A stretch of 64,000 nucleotides of DNA from Formicarius rufipectus (GCA_013399695.1 VXAU01000691.1:650992-714991), one strand, 5' to 3'; shown: positions 52,591-64,000, counted from the first letter of the stretch. The notes: generated by a model from the letters alone, not told the origin. Numbers and translations: made by a program.

Positions 52591-52707
52591 GGTTTTTGTT
52601 TGTTTGTTTGTTTTTGTTTGTGGTTTTTGTTTGTTTGTTTTGTTAAGTTTTGTGATGTTTTTGTTTGTTTTTGTTTTGTTTTCTGTCTCTTTTTTTTTTT
52701 TTTTTTT
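52591..52707. repeat. (TTTG)n / T-rich low-complexity tract
   Basis: TTTG tetranucleotide units dominate the first 90 bases, ending in an 18-base T-run (52690-52707). It resembles a pyrimidine-type splice tract (the T-run is followed by AG) but lacks coding sequence after it. Confidence 0.9.
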
Positions 52708-55700
52708 AGCTGAAAGCTTCTCAATGCCAGATGTGCAAGAGCTGGAGAATGTTCATGAAGTAAAATCAAGGCTTGGGTCTACTGCTTCTAATTCCTTCCT
52801 TTTTCTCCCCCAGTGATTGTTTCATAAGACCAAATATGGTCTATACACTGCAAAGTTCACCTTATGCTGAACAGGTGGAGAATTGCAGGTCAAACACACC
52901 ACCAGTTCATTGCCTGTGTGCCATGGAAAAAGACATCTTGAGTTTCTGCAAAGCAGCTGGCTTTGTCTAAAACTACTGATCCTGAGCTGTGTCACTGCAC
53001 AGAAGATGAAACAACCTGTCTCTCAAGACCAGGGCAATAGCCCCACTCTGCAGTATGGAATGACTTAGATGGTTCCTTGGATTCATCCTACTTGGATGAA
53101 AAATCTAATTTTCTTCTGCAATGAGGATACTAAAACAGTTCAGATACCAAATTCAGTTCTTCATCTGCTGAAAAGACTATATTGAAATTGCCCAGCCTAA
53201 AAATTCACTGCTAATGGAGACATCACTGTTAAAAAAGACAGTATCAAAAACCCACAACCAGCCCCAAATCTCTTGGCATTTCAGGATAATTATGTAAAAA
53301 TTGAACCCTTCTGCCTATTAAAGGTTAAAACATTCTTGTCAATATACAATATACTTTGTGTAAATATTGTGAGATACAACATTTTGTGCCAGTGTAAACC
53401 AGCAAACTATTGTTTTTTTAATATATTGGGAAAAAACAACAACTTTAAACCACTGTTTTTTTCCTTACAAGGGAAGCAGTTGCTAGCAGCATTAAATATG
53501 TTTTCTACTTACTGATTTATTTATTTATTGTTCTGTCAAGCTAAGAACATTTGAAGTACTTCTGCACTAAATATATTCAACTTATCAAAAATCATGTACA
53601 GAATGAGTAGTGTCAGAATAAAATTAGCAAGATTTTCTTTCAGTGTAAGTCATAACAAACAGAGCTTTATATTTGGCACTATATGTTTTTTCCTTTAAAG
53701 TAAAAATTTAACCTTTAAATAAACAGCAGAATTAAAAAGTGGAATCCTGGTTTTTTTCTGGGGAGGAATTTAGAAATAGTATGTTGTTATGCATGTAATT
53801 TTAATTAATGGAAATCATAGTAATTATGAGACCACATATGAATGACACCTGATATTCAAGTGAAAAATGAGTAATTATGTGGGGTTTTTGGAAAAGAAAA
53901 TACCATAATTTTTTTGTTCAAATGTTAGCCAACAGCAGTAAGGACGTGGAGTATGAGAACTAGCACCCACAAGCTTTTTGTTTAAAAAATCTCTACTCTT
54001 TCAACTGCCAAGTGAAAAAGAGGAAATGAATTAAATACAAAATCTTAACAGAAATTGTCATCAAATTGAGTACCTAAGGAAATATGATTTTAATCCTATT
54101 TTGCCATGCTAGTTAAAACTTCTTCATGTAAAATGGTAAAACTGATAGATACTTAGCAGAGGCAGGACATTAAAACACACCTGGTTTACTCTATTGGACT
54201 TGTCAGTCAAGGAGAGAGAGCTAAACTATAGCTGGTATCCAGCACACCTAATTTTCATAAATGCCAGGTTACAAAACACATTTTTTGCTATCTATCATCT
54301 GGAGGCAAAGGTAGTCATAAGTGCAAATTGAATTTTAGTGGCAGTTTCTGGTAGTTATTTCTGGGGAGAGTTCCAGAACCTGCTACAGATTTTTCCAGAA
54401 ATTTGCTACACAGTCAAGTCAGATGAGCAAGAAACAAATACTCCTTGATAGAGTTAAAACTCTGGAGTGGAAAACATGAGATGTATTCTATTGAATGACT
54501 GAAATAGCCTAACATTCAGATTGTGTCATATCATCAGGACAGACTCTAACTTTCACAGTCTTTAGCCCCTTATGCCAGACAGATATGACAATAGTAGGAG
54601 TCTATAGAGCAGCTTACATTATCATGGAAAAATCTAATGCTGGAGTCTTTCAGTTTCTATTATTTGGTCCATTCTCCTACTCCAATTAAAAGAGCAGCAG
54701 AATGTTTGGGGACATTTGAATTTTGTTCTCTGTGTGTGAGAAGTGTTGTATCCTGCACTGGCCCCATTTCAGTATTAGTGAAACCATTGTATGGTCTGGG
54801 TGATATTCCTCCATTTAAAACCTAAACCCAGGCTAACAGAGTAGTGGAAAGCTAACTCGAATAACATATCTTCAGCTGGTAGGAAACCCCCTCTTTTGGA
54901 AATAAAGAGACACTCAGAGATGCACTTTAAGAAGGACAGCACTGTACTTGAGTTGTATGCCTAATTTGCAGCCAAAGATAAGAAATCAGCTACTTGTTCT
55001 TCACTCCTATTTTCAATGAGCTTGTTATTCGCTCTGCTCAGGGTTTGTGCAAGAAAAATTGCTCATTGGAAAGGAGCTCAAAGGAAAAAAAGAAAACATT
55101 TTTAGCTTAATTTTAATTTGTGCATGCTGGGCAAACAGCATACATTTTCCTGTAAAAATTGAGTTGAAATTGGAGCCATTGAGATAGGGAGTTTTCAGTC
55201 TCAGTTTTGCTTGTTTAACCAGATCTTGATTTCTGTGCAAGTTGATTCTAATACACTCTGCTTGGGGATGTTTCTTACTGCATTTCATTACAGCTGCTGA
55301 GAATTTAAAGCAATTAGCTTTTCATGTTTCTCTCTGTTTCTTTTTGTGTAGCGTTCCCTACCATGGGACTGCTCGTATTATCTTGTATGTTAAAGCTCAT
55401 CAAATTTGTATCCTTGTCAGGCAAAAATTAGCTGTGAACTATCTGAGCTGAGCTGGAGTTATGTTGTGTACATGCTTGCTGATTTTTGCAATATGCTGCT
55501 GTTAAAGATCAGCTCATAGGTTACTGCTTTGCCTTAGGGCTTAAGCAGATGTTCTTAGTTTTTGGTTAGTTCATACGAATTTAGGCACCAAACGTTGTGT
55601 CTAATGTAAGAAGGACACTAATGTGGGTGTCCTTCTTGTCAAAGTAATTTGAGGAAACTGCCACACTGTAGAGCAGGACATGGATTCTAACGAGTGACTT

Positions 55701-58272
55701 ACAGTTCTGCAAGAGAAACTGTACAATAATGATTTTATTTTGCACAAATGGAGTGATATTCTAAATTTGTATGAAAATATTCTATATATCCCTACTGTCT
55801 CCATATTTTGTGACTTTTTAAGAGAATAATTCAGATGCAAGCTTACTCAAAAGTGCATCCAGCTCCCAGGAACTGAGATAGGCATTTAATTATTTTAAAG
55901 CAAACTCCTGAAATCTCTAGCACAGTGGTCCATAGCTCCACTCACAATCTGTCAGTGTAACTCCACCACTGTGCACTTGGCATTACAGAACACAAATACA
56001 GCATCTTCATCTTTGGATAGGGGCAAGACAGTCTCTGCTATCATAAACTATTCACAGAGATGTATCTTTCCAGACACTTTAATAGTTCCCAGTAAGCTTG
56101 TGCTTGAATGTTGTTTTTGTTTTCTACCACTTTCTGGATACACAAAAACGTGCTGGCACTAGAACTAGCAATTGATGGGAAAGTACAACTCCTCCAGTAG
56201 TTAGAATGACCTTTTAAACTCATGGTAAGGACCTGACAAGCACAGCCTGAGAAATGTTTTCAAAACTGAAAACAGTTCCTATCCCATTCAATTCTGACTC
56301 TACCTGCAGCAGGTGATGATGAGGAAGTTCACTATGGTGCTCCCTTTGTTACAGCCGTTTTTCCTGTAGAAATATGTGAACTCCCCTTTAATCAGAATGC
56401 ACAGTAGACAAATGAAGCCTCTCTAAGTCCTTATTCAAGCCTTCTGGATGTAAAAAAACCACCCTCAATCCTTCTGCCACCTGAGGAAAATACCCATAAC
56501 CAGTCCTAGGTTGTTTTTCCTGGAAATGGTAGTGTGTGGGGATAGGGACCTTTCTGACTGCAGAGGCTGCCCTAACCCTGATCCTGCCTTGCTGATGGAG
56601 CAGTAGTAGGCACAGTTCTCTGAGCTCTGGCATAAACAGGATAGTGCAGCCACATCTTTCCTTGCTTTGTTAGGAATTGTTAGGAAATGGACTGTGTTCT
56701 TTGTACTCTTTCTTGGAGACTCAAGCATCCCTCTTGATAAAGATGAGGACAGTATCTAAGACATCCTTCCTATTTCATTTCACACATTATATTTATTTGA
56801 GTGAGTGTGAGGGTGGGTTTGGGGTCCTTTCCTTCAGACTGTCAAAAGGTTAAAACTGTAAAGCTTTTTTTTATTATTTTTTTTTATTTTTTATTTGGCA
56901 TGGAATATAGTTAACACTCTACATCTAAACCCCTGTTCTGCATTTTGACAGTAAGCTTGAATCTGGTAATCTAAGAGAAGGAAAAAGCAGTCTCAGCAGA
57001 CATACTCCAACCTTGTGTTCGCCCACATTAAGAATTAATACTTAGTCTTGCCATACAACCCAGCTTTAATAAAGCTACCTAAATCCTCTTGGCTGCTGCT
57101 TTGACAGGGCAGCATCAATCGCAGTGCTCAACTTTTGTGTTTGCTAATTCAATAGGCAGCCTGACGAGGCTTTCAGGGCTGCGTTTATGGGATAATGAGG
57201 CTTTTTACATAGTCTCCATTTTTGCCATGTTGACAGAAAAAAAAGGCATTTTTGAGAACGGCGGATTTTAAAAATATTTTCAGAATAAATGCTCCCTGCA
57301 TACTGAAAGCTTCTGATAGAGCTAACTAGTTGAACTTTCTTTCAAACTCTTGAGAACATCTTCAGGAATCTTGGACTTGGGATATGCCTTCTTTTTGTAT
57401 CCTCACTGGTCATTTTTGACACAGGAGAAGTCTTAAAGTGTCACTAGTTTAGGGTGAATATAAATCTGAGATTTCAAATGGGCTTCTTGTGTCTCATTTT
57501 CTTGCGTTTCATCTAACTTTTACATCTCTAAGACAATATTGCTACTTTTTGGCAGTTTCAAATACATTTTAATAACGTAAAAGCACAAACACACGTTTAA
57601 CTGGAGGTTTGTGCATCTGAGTGGAAATGTAGACGATGGCTTGTTGCTGATCTGGTTAAACACAGCATTGCCCAAAAGAATTTCATCTCAAACGTGCCTG
57701 CAAACAGCTCTTTGTCAAACCTCTCAGTGCAGCAGAACAGCTCATCTCAACATTGGCCTGCTCTGGCTGTTCTGTTCACTCCCTTTTCAGTAGATATTTA
57801 GTTATGTTTGGATCTTGATTGGGAATTTTGACCTCTGAAGCATTTCAGTTTTAAAAATACCTGTAGTGATCAAAATAGTTCTGATTTAAAACTCATTAAC
57901 ATTTAACATTTAAAATCAAGAGTCTTTCAAACCTAGCCTCAATCAGCAGTTAAAGGCTGTAATAAAACTGTTGACTTTATGGTATTCAACCCTTAGATGA
58001 GTATGTTGTCCTGAATGCTGCAGAACAATTTTACTGGGGTTAGAACATGCATAAGAACAGCATATATGCAGAAAATGGAAAAATAAGCCATGTTACTGGG
58101 ATTTGCTCAATTAGCTGTCCCAACTTAATCAGAAATACTAACCTAAATAGGCAATATCATGCATCAGCAACACCACCTTTTGGCATATTAGTGCTCCTAG
58201 CAATCCATGTTTTTAACATCAATAGGTGTATGAACATCAGATCAGCTTCACATCTCTCCAGGATTCCTCAAG
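52708..58272. other. AT-rich intron; one candidate splice acceptor
   Basis: (TTTA)n occurs at about 53516-53530 and a T-rich stretch at about 56860-56895. A long pyrimidine tract ending in AG at 55350-55351 is followed by an ATG in good context, CCTACCATGGG. The frame there closes after about 22 codons. No gene or repeat family is identified. Confidence 0.4.
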
Positions 58273-58920
58273 GTAAGTTCAGATCCTGCTCCTGCAAACT
58301 CTTCACACTCAGCCACTTTGCTCACAAACATGATGAGTTGGCTCCCCTTTGACTCTATACTTTGAGACTTAACACCTACTAAATATTGTTATATATATAT
58401 ATATTTTATTTTTTTTTATGATGAAACAGCACTTCAGAGACTTTAACCTTTTGTCATTTTTGCAACTAGATGATGTTTGGAGCTGCACAGAGCAACAGTT
58501 ATTTTAAAAAAGCAAAACAAAACAAAAGAAACGGAGTTAGGAGCTCAAACTGCGGTGGAAATTGAGAGTGTGAGAATACGGAACCTCCTCTCTCATTCTT
58601 GATTTTTTCCTCACCGTCTGGCATAGACCTTGTCTCTGTAACCTGATAATTTAGTTGTTTCAAGCTCTGAATCTTTTGACATTTACTAAGGTCCTTCATT
58701 GATTTATCTTAGTTAAGTACATTCATATGTTGACAGTTCTTGATCGTTTATTCTTATCTGCCCAGTCGAGGCTGCACAACCCAATCTCTCTCCATCTTCC
58801 ACGGAAGAAATTACCACAAATCAATGCTCTCAGTTAACAAAACACAAAACTCGGAGAGCAAACTTTGCAAACCGAATCACCTGTTACTTTTCTAAAGGTT
58901 TTCCTCTCCTTCTTCCTCAG
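58273..58920 (+). other. predicted plus-strand intron (strong donor and acceptor), possible antisense transcript
   Basis: The donor CAAG/GTAAGT at 58273 is a near-consensus U1 site. The acceptor has a 20-base pyrimidine tract, TTTTCCTCTCCTTCTTCCTCAG in effect, ending at 58920, with a TTCTAAA branch-like word about 25 bases upstream. The distance, 648 bases, is a normal intron length. After the acceptor the plus frame is open for 57 codons (to TAG at 59092-59094), and the same frame is open backwards through the intron to 58744. No start codon was found in that frame, so any transcript may be non-coding. A single pair of good sites can occur by chance in 64 kb. Confidence 0.3.
58391..58403. 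repeat. (AT)n microsatellite
   Basis: A short AT dinucleotide run passes into a T-rich stretch up to about 58420. Confidence 0.85.
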
Positions 58921-60110
58921 TTTTGGAACCAACCTGAAGAGCCCCCTGAACGAATTCGCTATGTAATAAGATTCAGCTGTGTTCCTTGCTCTATTTATAA
59001 GGTTAACTTGTGGAAAAGCTTCCATGAACAGAATAATTTGACACCTTGCTGTTTCAGAGCCACCCCTGCCACTTGCTCAAGTCAGGACTGGTAGTGCTGA
59101 TGTTGTCAGGGAGTTAGTCTCCCATAACAGCCAGGTGAATGTGGATGCCTTTTCCCATTAAAAAACATTTCCCATGCAATAGAGTGTTGCTCAAAATGAG
59201 CATTTGTCCCCTGCTGCTGCTGAGCCATCCCTTCACTTCACACACACTTCTTTTGCCCAGGGCCATGCTGGTTTCTCTTCATAAAGGCTACACACACCAG
59301 TGTCTCACTGCTGCCTAATTGCAGCTAGGAACTCAAAAGAGCAGTACTGTGGCTTTTTCTAATGGGTTGTGGTTAGAAAGTCGCATGCATAATCTGCTGT
59401 GGCAGCATATCAGATTCCTGTCACACACCGAAATTCTGGTCAACCCTTTGAGTTGTAACTGCGTTAACAGCAAATTGGATGTTGCAGGATTCTTTTTTTT
59501 TTTTTTTTCTTTCCCGGTAACAATTTGTAAAGCCATCGCAGAATTTTCAAGGAGAGGCATAATCATATTTTCACTCAATGTGTCTATATTTTTCCCTGCC
59601 CTGGGAAGTTCTGTTTGCACTGCTGTTCCTGAGCCTCGGAACTGAGCGTGCTCCTGACTCCTGCGCTCTCACCACGACTGCGCGTCACACACAGTGAGAG
59701 TTTTGCAGCCTTGAAAACCCTCCCAGAACTCTGAAACCCCTTAATGACAGATTAGGACAACTATCAGCATTTTAATCTCCAGTCGCAACGGGGTTTGTGG
59801 GTCTGTGATACAAAGAACCCTGCGATGCCGATCCCGACACAGGAGCTCTGACTGGCGGAGTCATCAGTGTTGGGATACGCGTTAAAAGAGAAGTCAACAC
59901 AACATTTTTCGCATCGTAAATTTCGGACAAATAAACAATCAGGGTGGAATCTGTCATCGTTATTAAACCCCTGTATCGTCACACTGTTTCCAAAGAAGGC
60001 ATTTGACGAGGTGAAGCACTGCTGCTTATTTAATGCAGTACTGTTGGCTTGTTATCCACACACACCTCCAAGCACCATGGAGCTTTGATTGTCCTTGCAC
60101 GACCTATGGT
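58530..60110. promoter_or_regulatory. CpG-retaining interval, candidate unmethylated regulatory element
   Basis: CpG dinucleotides are sparse in the rest of the window but frequent here although overall GC is only moderate. In 59761-60010 I count about 14 CpGs in 250 bases, roughly what base composition alone predicts, and 59636-59690 holds six more. CpG retention at moderate GC suggests DNA kept free of methylation in the germ line, as in promoters or enhancers, or DNA inserted recently. All three minus frames stay open for about 190-220 bases around 59764-59982 without a known domain. A T16 run lies at 59493-59508. No known repeat or viral family is recognised. Confidence 0.4.
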
Positions 60111-61507
60111 CATCAAGTAAATAAAAAAATAGACTACTTAAATACAAACACTACAGTTTGAACTTTGTTTGTTAAGTGCTGGAAGTCCAAAAAGACTGAA
60201 AAAAACCCCATATATACCAGTCTAACGAGTGGCTTAATAAACAAGAAAGACAAGGTAAGAAATTAAAATTGAAAATATTTTACATTTTCTCACCCACTAC
60301 AATAATTTCTTTCAAAAAGAGTATCTTAATGTTTAAAAAAAATATCACTTTCCTTTTTGCATTTTAACTGCTGCACTCAATATATACCAAGACATTCATG
60401 GCAATTTCAAAGGAAGCACTTCTCCATCAAAATACAGGGTTAAGTGGGACCAATCAATATAAAATATACAGCAGGGATAAAAAAAAAAATGCAAGTCAGA
60501 TACTTTAAGAGATATAAAATGTCATAGCTAATTTTTCATTCATCTAGACTGGAAAGGAACTGCTGAATTATCTATGAAAGTGAACTAACTTTGATAATTT
60601 GACATCAATGCTGCATAACATTACCCAAAAGAGTACAGCCCCTCCATTATTTACTATCTCACATGCAATATCTACTATCAGATATATCTATAAATAAATA
60701 TATATAATATACATATACAGAATCTGAGCCTTCCAAATTAAAATATTATAATTCAGTATTGATTTGGGGAAAGAGAGAGGAAAATGGACACAGCGGAGCA
60801 GAAGGATGTATGTACAGATATGGCTCTGTCATGCCATCTATGTAAAGCTCCCACAAGACATGCAAAACTTTGTGTGCTCAAACTGGGTTTGGCCCACTGC
60901 AAAGTAAATCATTGTTTTCTACAATGCTGAACTTAATCAACTTAATGAAAGGAACTTCTGCCAACAGCACTTCCTCTGAACTTTATTCTGCATACTCAAC
61001 TGCCAAATTGTATTCTGAATCTTCAACAGTTGAAGAGACTGTTCTTAAAGACAAACAAAGAAGAAAACAAACAGTCCTCCCTTGTTAAAAATTCTTAGGA
61101 AAAAAAAAAAGGTAAAAGGTTTTCCTCTGGTTTTGTTTCTCTCAAGTATTTGCCTTCAGGCTTTTTGAAGCCAAATGAAAATTTGTACCCAAGGCACTCT
61201 CACACTGAAACTGCAAACACTTTGCAAATGTCCTGCCCATCGACTTGGACCAGGACAACTCTCTAACACCTCAAGTGCAAAAAATCTCAATTCTGCCTAC
61301 CATTTATAACTCTTTGGCAATCTTTGCCATCTTAGACCCCGCACCAGTCATATTTACTCCCCTGTTTGCACAGAGACGTTTCTCTGACTTGTCCTGGTGG
61401 TAACTATGGTTACTGTGATGTCAATGAAGAACAAATCAAAATGTATCAGATAAGATAGAGATGATGAGACCCAGGAATGTACTTAGGTTGTGTGATTCTT
61501 GGTATGT
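60111..61507. other. AT-rich intron, nothing recognised
   Basis: AT-rich with TATATA words at about 60680-60720 and an inverted GTAAC/GTTAC word at 61400-61413. No gene or repeat family is visible. Confidence 0.45.
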
Positions 61508-61540
61508 TCATTTGCATTTAATAATTAATTAATCAAATGA
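61508..61540. promoter_or_regulatory. POU octamer plus homeodomain sites in an imperfect palindrome
   Basis: The element starts TCATTTG and ends CAAATGA, its exact inverse complement. Inside are the POU octamer ATTTGCAT (61510-61517) and overlapping TAATTAATTAAT words. POU and homeodomain factors bind such sequences in neural enhancers. The sequence arrangement is plain; regulatory activity is inferred. Confidence 0.35.
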
Positions 61541-63814
61541 GGGTTTTCACCTATCAATATATGAAAATGCTGGTATTTAACTGGCAGCCATCAAGTTTCT
61601 GCAGCCTTGAAAATGAATTCAGGATTGGATTACACACATAAAAAAAACAAAGAAAAAAAACCCGGCGCATCAGTCATACTAAGCACCCATCTGGAAATTA
61701 AATGTCAAAGATAAATGCAAGAGAGGGGAAAAAAATCAAATGAGAAAAAGTCAGCGTGCTTTCAGGAAGACACAGTCTGTTCTGAACAAAATTACCAAAG
61801 AAATGAGGTATTTGCTGAATGCCAAATACTTGCTTTGATTTTTTTTTTTTCATATTATGACCATCCAAGCGTTTTTTAAAAATACAATCTTTTTTGTAAA
61901 CTCTCACCGAAATATATATATATATATTCTTGTGACATCTTTCAGATGAACTGAGGAAAAAAAATGTAGAACTCCATTTTCCATCTTTCAGATTGCAATA
62001 TATTGACAGATAAGGAAAAAAAATCTTCTATATGTACATGGATATGCTCTTTTCCTTCTGTTTCTTAGTGGATTTCTGCCCTCCATGCACACCTTTTACG
62101 TGGCTATCATTAGATGGCTGTTTGAATGGGCTACACTGAAAAATACAAAACCTTTATGTGGTTTTATGGCATGTAGGAAATTATCAGATCTACATGGAAA
62201 CACCACCAAGCCCACAGAAGAGATATGTAGGTGTAGATAGGTAGAACTTCATCTCCAATTCCTTAAACTTCAAGAAAAAGTAAAGGTTCTTCACTGTATA
62301 ATTTATTCTAATGGCTTCCTTCAAACTTTTTTAGTCTGTATCACGACTACTGATGATCTCCATAAATATACATGTGGAGATGTTCAAACTTGTGTTGGAA
62401 GAAACCACCAGAGCCTGCACATGGGTGGTTGCACAAAACCTGAGCGCGAAGGAGGCTGAAAGAGAAGTTCTGGCAGGTCTTCCCATGACAACCCAAGGAG
62501 TTACCAGCTGCTCCTGCAATGCTTCTCCTGGAAGTTCCCACACACAGAGGAGTCGATGGAAGAGCAGTGAGAACAGCTGGTGGCTCCGTGGATTCACACC
62601 CCCACAGCTGTTGACTAAGGGAAATGTCTGGGTGCATCTTCAGTGCTGCAGTGCTAGGTCTAAGAGCTGAAATTACATCATCCTTGCAGGGAAGTTCGTC
62701 AGAGTTTACTCATTAACACCCTCCATCACCTGTCAGAATTTTGGAAAGGTGAGAGCACCTTCCTTGCTGAGCTGGTCTGAGAAATGCAACAGTTTGCCTG
62801 AGAAACAGGGCTGAAATCAGCTCTCAAACGTGTTCTGTTGCACAGTGTGCGCAGACACGTATCTTTATTTTGATGGTCTTTAGCAGTTGTTAGGTCACTT
62901 CTCATTTGTCTCAAATGTGAAGTAGTAAAAATCTTGAAAAATTCAGGTTTAGGATCTTAATCACAGCTGTTGGTGGATGCAGGGGCTCACATCCACTTTT
63001 GTGAGTTTTTATATCAGAAGTAGAAATGTAGAAAACCAAAGTGATGAAAAACAGTTATGAAACCAGGCCTATACCCTAAGCCATTTGTTTATTCCTGCAG
63101 TCTTTATTTCATGATACACTAGGTGAGGACAGGATGAATGGTGCTCTTAACAGTGCTGCAATAACTTTGATGATCCCTTCCTAAATCTGCAAGTATAAAC
63201 AAGGTCAAAGTCTTGTTGAATGTTATCACACACAAACATCAGAGTGTATAATATAGTGAGTAACTGAACACTCCCCTGCTCGGGTTGGGTGCTCATTAAT
63301 GTGTGACTCAGGTATTATATGTCAGTTTTGAACTTTTGAGAAATAATTCTTTAATCTGCACAAAGTTGCACTATTTGACAGAGTCAGCCCTTTTGTACCT
63401 GATTGATTTGCCCTCCTGCACAGAGCTAACACACCTGCTTTCTGTCCTGAGAATTTACACACTTGAGAGAAAATTACTTCAATATTGAATGCAGTCATTC
63501 TTATTTTTGGTAGTTTAGAATCAACTGTAGATCAAATGACTTGATCCAGTTTGGCCTTTTTTTTTTTTTTTCCTTTTTCCTAGAGCAGGAAAACATTCTT
63601 ACAAATGTACTTTGTGAATTAGATTTCGGTAATTCAGTTAATCTATTGGGAATAAAAAGTAAAAGAACATATGGTTGACCACATCTTGAAAAAGAAAGAA
63701 AATATTAATAAGGGTATAGAACTTCTCTGAAACTTCGGGAAAGCACTTTTAGGTGTTACAGTACAAAGGTCAAGTTCAGATTGTTTTTACTTTTAGTGAC
63801 AATTTAGGAAAGAA
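61541..63814. other. AT-rich intron; (AT)n and a T-run
   Basis: An (AT)n run lies at about 61912-61928, and a T15 run at about 63557-63571. A GC-richer patch at about 62400-62640 is open on both strands without a domain. Nothing else is recognised. Confidence 0.45.
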
Positions 63815-63975
63815 AATAAATTTTCTAATTAATTAGCAGGAAATATCCTGAGATAGCCATTAGGGAGAAATGTCTGTGAAAGCAGTACCATAATCAATTA
63901 GCAGGGATGCATTCTTAATTAAGGTCAAGCAAAGGGAATGGTATATGCTGCAATGCTAGTATTGAATTAATAATT
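63815..63975. promoter_or_regulatory. cluster of TAATTA sites with a repeated 16-base word
   Basis: TAATTAATTAGCAGGA (63826-63841) and TAATCAATTAGCAGGG (63891-63906) agree at 14 of 16 positions and lie 65 bases apart. TTAATTAAGGTCAAGCAAAGG follows at 63914, combining a homeodomain palindrome with a nuclear-receptor-like AGGTCA half site. Another TTAATAATT lies at 63967. The density and repetition suggest an enhancer, possibly continuing past the window edge. Function is inferred. Confidence 0.35.
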
Positions 63976-64000
63976 TGTAAATAAGACTGTGGGTAGAAAC

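Larger units (their letters stand above)
2399..64000 (-). other. inferred last intron of the protocadherin gene (continues beyond the window)
   Basis: The gene runs right to left, so its upstream exons must lie at higher coordinates. No frame in 2.4-64 kb resembles cadherin repeats, a cadherin membrane segment or the other cytoplasmic motifs (for example the RRVTF motif of delta-1 members). The rest of the window is therefore best read as one intron of at least 61.6 kb. Delta protocadherins are known for very large genes with introns of tens to hundreds of kilobases. A short, poorly conserved alternative exon could be hidden here. Confidence 0.6.

Noticed and set aside
62331..62670. Overlapping 88-105 codon frames on both strands
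   Set aside because: Mutually exclusive frames in a GC-richer patch without recognisable protein features.

Overview
The window looks like vertebrate nuclear DNA, most likely from a bird. The key evidence is two clear 3' ends of CR1 LINE elements of the avian kind (about 2664-2960 and 10613-10810), the absence of mammalian Alu or L1 sequence, an AT-rich background depleted of CpG, and one exon with a textbook splice acceptor. There is no sign of bacterial or phage organisation: no operons, no ribosome-binding-site-led ORF chains, and no long ORFs. Almost every open frame here is a chance frame in non-coding DNA.

Only one protein-coding segment can be supported: the last coding exon of a delta-1 protocadherin on the minus strand (2007-2398). 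It encodes the conserved cytoplasmic CM2-type motif CTQECLILGHSDTCWMP and a conserved C-terminal block ending in EHQL. A polypyrimidine tract plus AG (2399-2423) sits directly upstream. The paralogue is most like PCDH11 or PCDH7, but I cannot decide between them from sequence alone, so no symbol is given. Because the gene runs leftwards, positions 1-2006 are 3' UTR and downstream flank, and everything from 2399 to the right edge is best read as the last intron (at least 61.6 kb), unless the gene has further exons I could not see.

Layout: 1-2006, 3' UTR and flank with a small cluster of GAGATTCT repeats; 2007-2398, the exon; 2664-2960, a CR1 copy close to the acceptor; 3-17 kb, plain AT-rich intron with A/C or T/G low-complexity tracts, a second good CR1 and degraded CR1 pieces; 17767-17979, a 21-23 bp minisatellite; 18-58 kb, featureless intron with a near-perfect RFX X-box (24701-24714), a G8-C-G6 run (34770-34784), short GC-rich palindromes and simple repeats; 58.5-60.1 kb, an interval that keeps many CpGs although it is not GC-rich, next to a convincing plus-strand donor/acceptor pair (58273-58920) that may mark an antisense transcript; 61.5 kb and 63.8 kb, clusters of homeodomain/POU-type sites that look like enhancer sequence.

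I found no new multi-gene system. The best leads are the CpG-retaining interval with its possible antisense transcript, and the homeodomain/RFX site clusters in the intron of a neural adhesion gene. All need conservation or RNA data, which I do not have.
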